Assembly: GCA_900128395.1 (NCBI GenBank) | Contig: LT649578.1 | Span: forward strand, 1-19,565 | DNA length: 19,565 nt | DNA from: Stramenopiles sp. TOSAG23-2 | Taxonomy: Eukaryota > Sar | Direction of reading: 5' to 3' | Part shown: piece after piece, positions 19,072 to 19,565 of the stretch | Numbering within the stretch: the first letter of the stretch is position 1 | Layout of the letters: every line of letters starts with the position of its first letter | The notes under the pieces: generated by a model | What the model was told of the DNA's origin: nothing | Seen by the model: only the letters and a program-made list of their open reading frames with translations | Database searches by the model: none | Program-made: the position numbers and the translations under genes

Positions 19072-19559
19072 TTATAAATCTTTTGTATACACGGTAAAAT
19101 CACAATCACATGCTAACATTGGTACAATTTGTGGATATGCACTATTGAAATCTTCTGTTATTCCTTTTTTATATTTCAACTTGGTATACCATAAATTCAA
19201 TCGTTTCTTAAATGGATGTTCATAACTTTTTGGTGTTAAAAGTTCCAATCTAATTTGTTTACAATTTGAATTTTTACAATATTCTTCTGCACAATTAATT
19301 AATAATGTTCCAATTCCTTGTCCTAAATAATTTTTATTTACAGCTAACATACCAAGCTCACCAAGCTCTGAATTTTCATTAAAACAATTTGTTACATAGA
19401 CACTACCAACAATAATTTCTTTTTCTTTCACAACTATTATATTATTATTTTCTCACGCGGTGATGTAGAAGTAGAGGAAACAAGAATAAGTAGATATGTA
19501 ATTGTAATAATACTTAGTAATATATTATTACAAGAAGATTGATATTTGAATTTCACCAT
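19072..19559 (-). CDS. GNAT-family N-acetyltransferase, partial or interrupted
   Basis: The clear part (19433-19072) encodes KEKEIIVGSVYV, then LGMLAVNKNYLGQGIGTLLI, where QGIGT is the acetyl-CoA pyrophosphate-binding loop of GNAT motif A, then a helix and CKQIRLELL, and ends FTVYTKDL. The usual first strand and helices of the fold (about 60-80 residues) are not in front of it. Instead, an open frame on the same strand, in a different phase, runs from the window edge; its first ATG is at 19559 and it encodes a hydrophobic NNILLSIITITYLLILVSS segment. The phases join exactly if a 23 nt GT...AG stretch (19456-19434) is removed, or if one A is missing from the A-run there. The acyl acceptor is unknown. 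The true N-terminus may lie beyond the window, or the gene may be degenerate. Confidence 0.7.
19434..19456 (-). other. Candidate 23 nt intron
   Basis: On the minus strand it begins GTGAGA and ends TAATAG, includes an in-frame TAA of the upstream frame, and joins CCG C|TT GTG in frame (exons of 103 and 362 nt, sum divisible by three). A one-base loss in the AAAA run would also close the frame. Confidence 0.35.
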
Positions 19560-19565
19560 CCTTTT

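Overview
This looks like nuclear DNA from an AT-rich, gene-dense, intron-poor unicellular eukaryote. The evidence is a set of cellular eukaryotic genes: a replicative DNA ligase I with an N-terminal tail, NAC alpha, a vacuolar/vesicular amino-acid transporter and a PCIF1-type cap methyltransferase. Asn, Ser and Thr homopolymers coded by AAT/TCT/ACT-like triplets, (TA)n-rich spacers and A-rich start contexts support this. TAA, TAG and TGA all end genes, so the code appears standard. I cannot name the species; a free-living protist is the safest statement.

Layout, left to right: a C-rich polypyrimidine tract; an amino-acid/auxin-permease family transporter (+); DNA ligase I (-); a 2 kb spacer with decayed repeats; a 142-residue coiled-coil protein (+); a membrane-anchored PhoD-like metallophosphoesterase (-); NAC alpha (-); a spacer holding a five-copy ~74 bp tandem repeat; a seven-transmembrane protein whose loop pattern resembles gustatory-receptor-like proteins (+); an 839-residue protein that joins a Regnase/Zc3h12a-like NYN domain to a PCIF1-like adenine methyltransferase (-); a 1.3 kb spacer; an unknown Asn-rich protein interrupted by a frame change (+); a palindrome cluster; a secreted LVIVD-repeat beta-propeller protein (+); and a GNAT acetyltransferase with another frame change at the right edge (-).

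The genes do not form an obvious pathway. They sit mostly as convergent pairs with short gaps (322, 175, 266 and 175 bp). Nearly every stop codon is followed on the coding strand by a G-rich or GT-rich tract, which looks like a shared 3' end signal.

The most interesting item is the methyltransferase fusion: a predicted cap-adjacent m6Am writer carrying an RNase-fold domain with a partly degraded acidic site. Next are two frame breaks, each of which can be closed exactly by a 22-23 nt GT...AG intron (or by a one-base homopolymer error), the possible protist chemoreceptor-like protein, and the repeat family present as an alternating tandem array and as scattered decayed copies.
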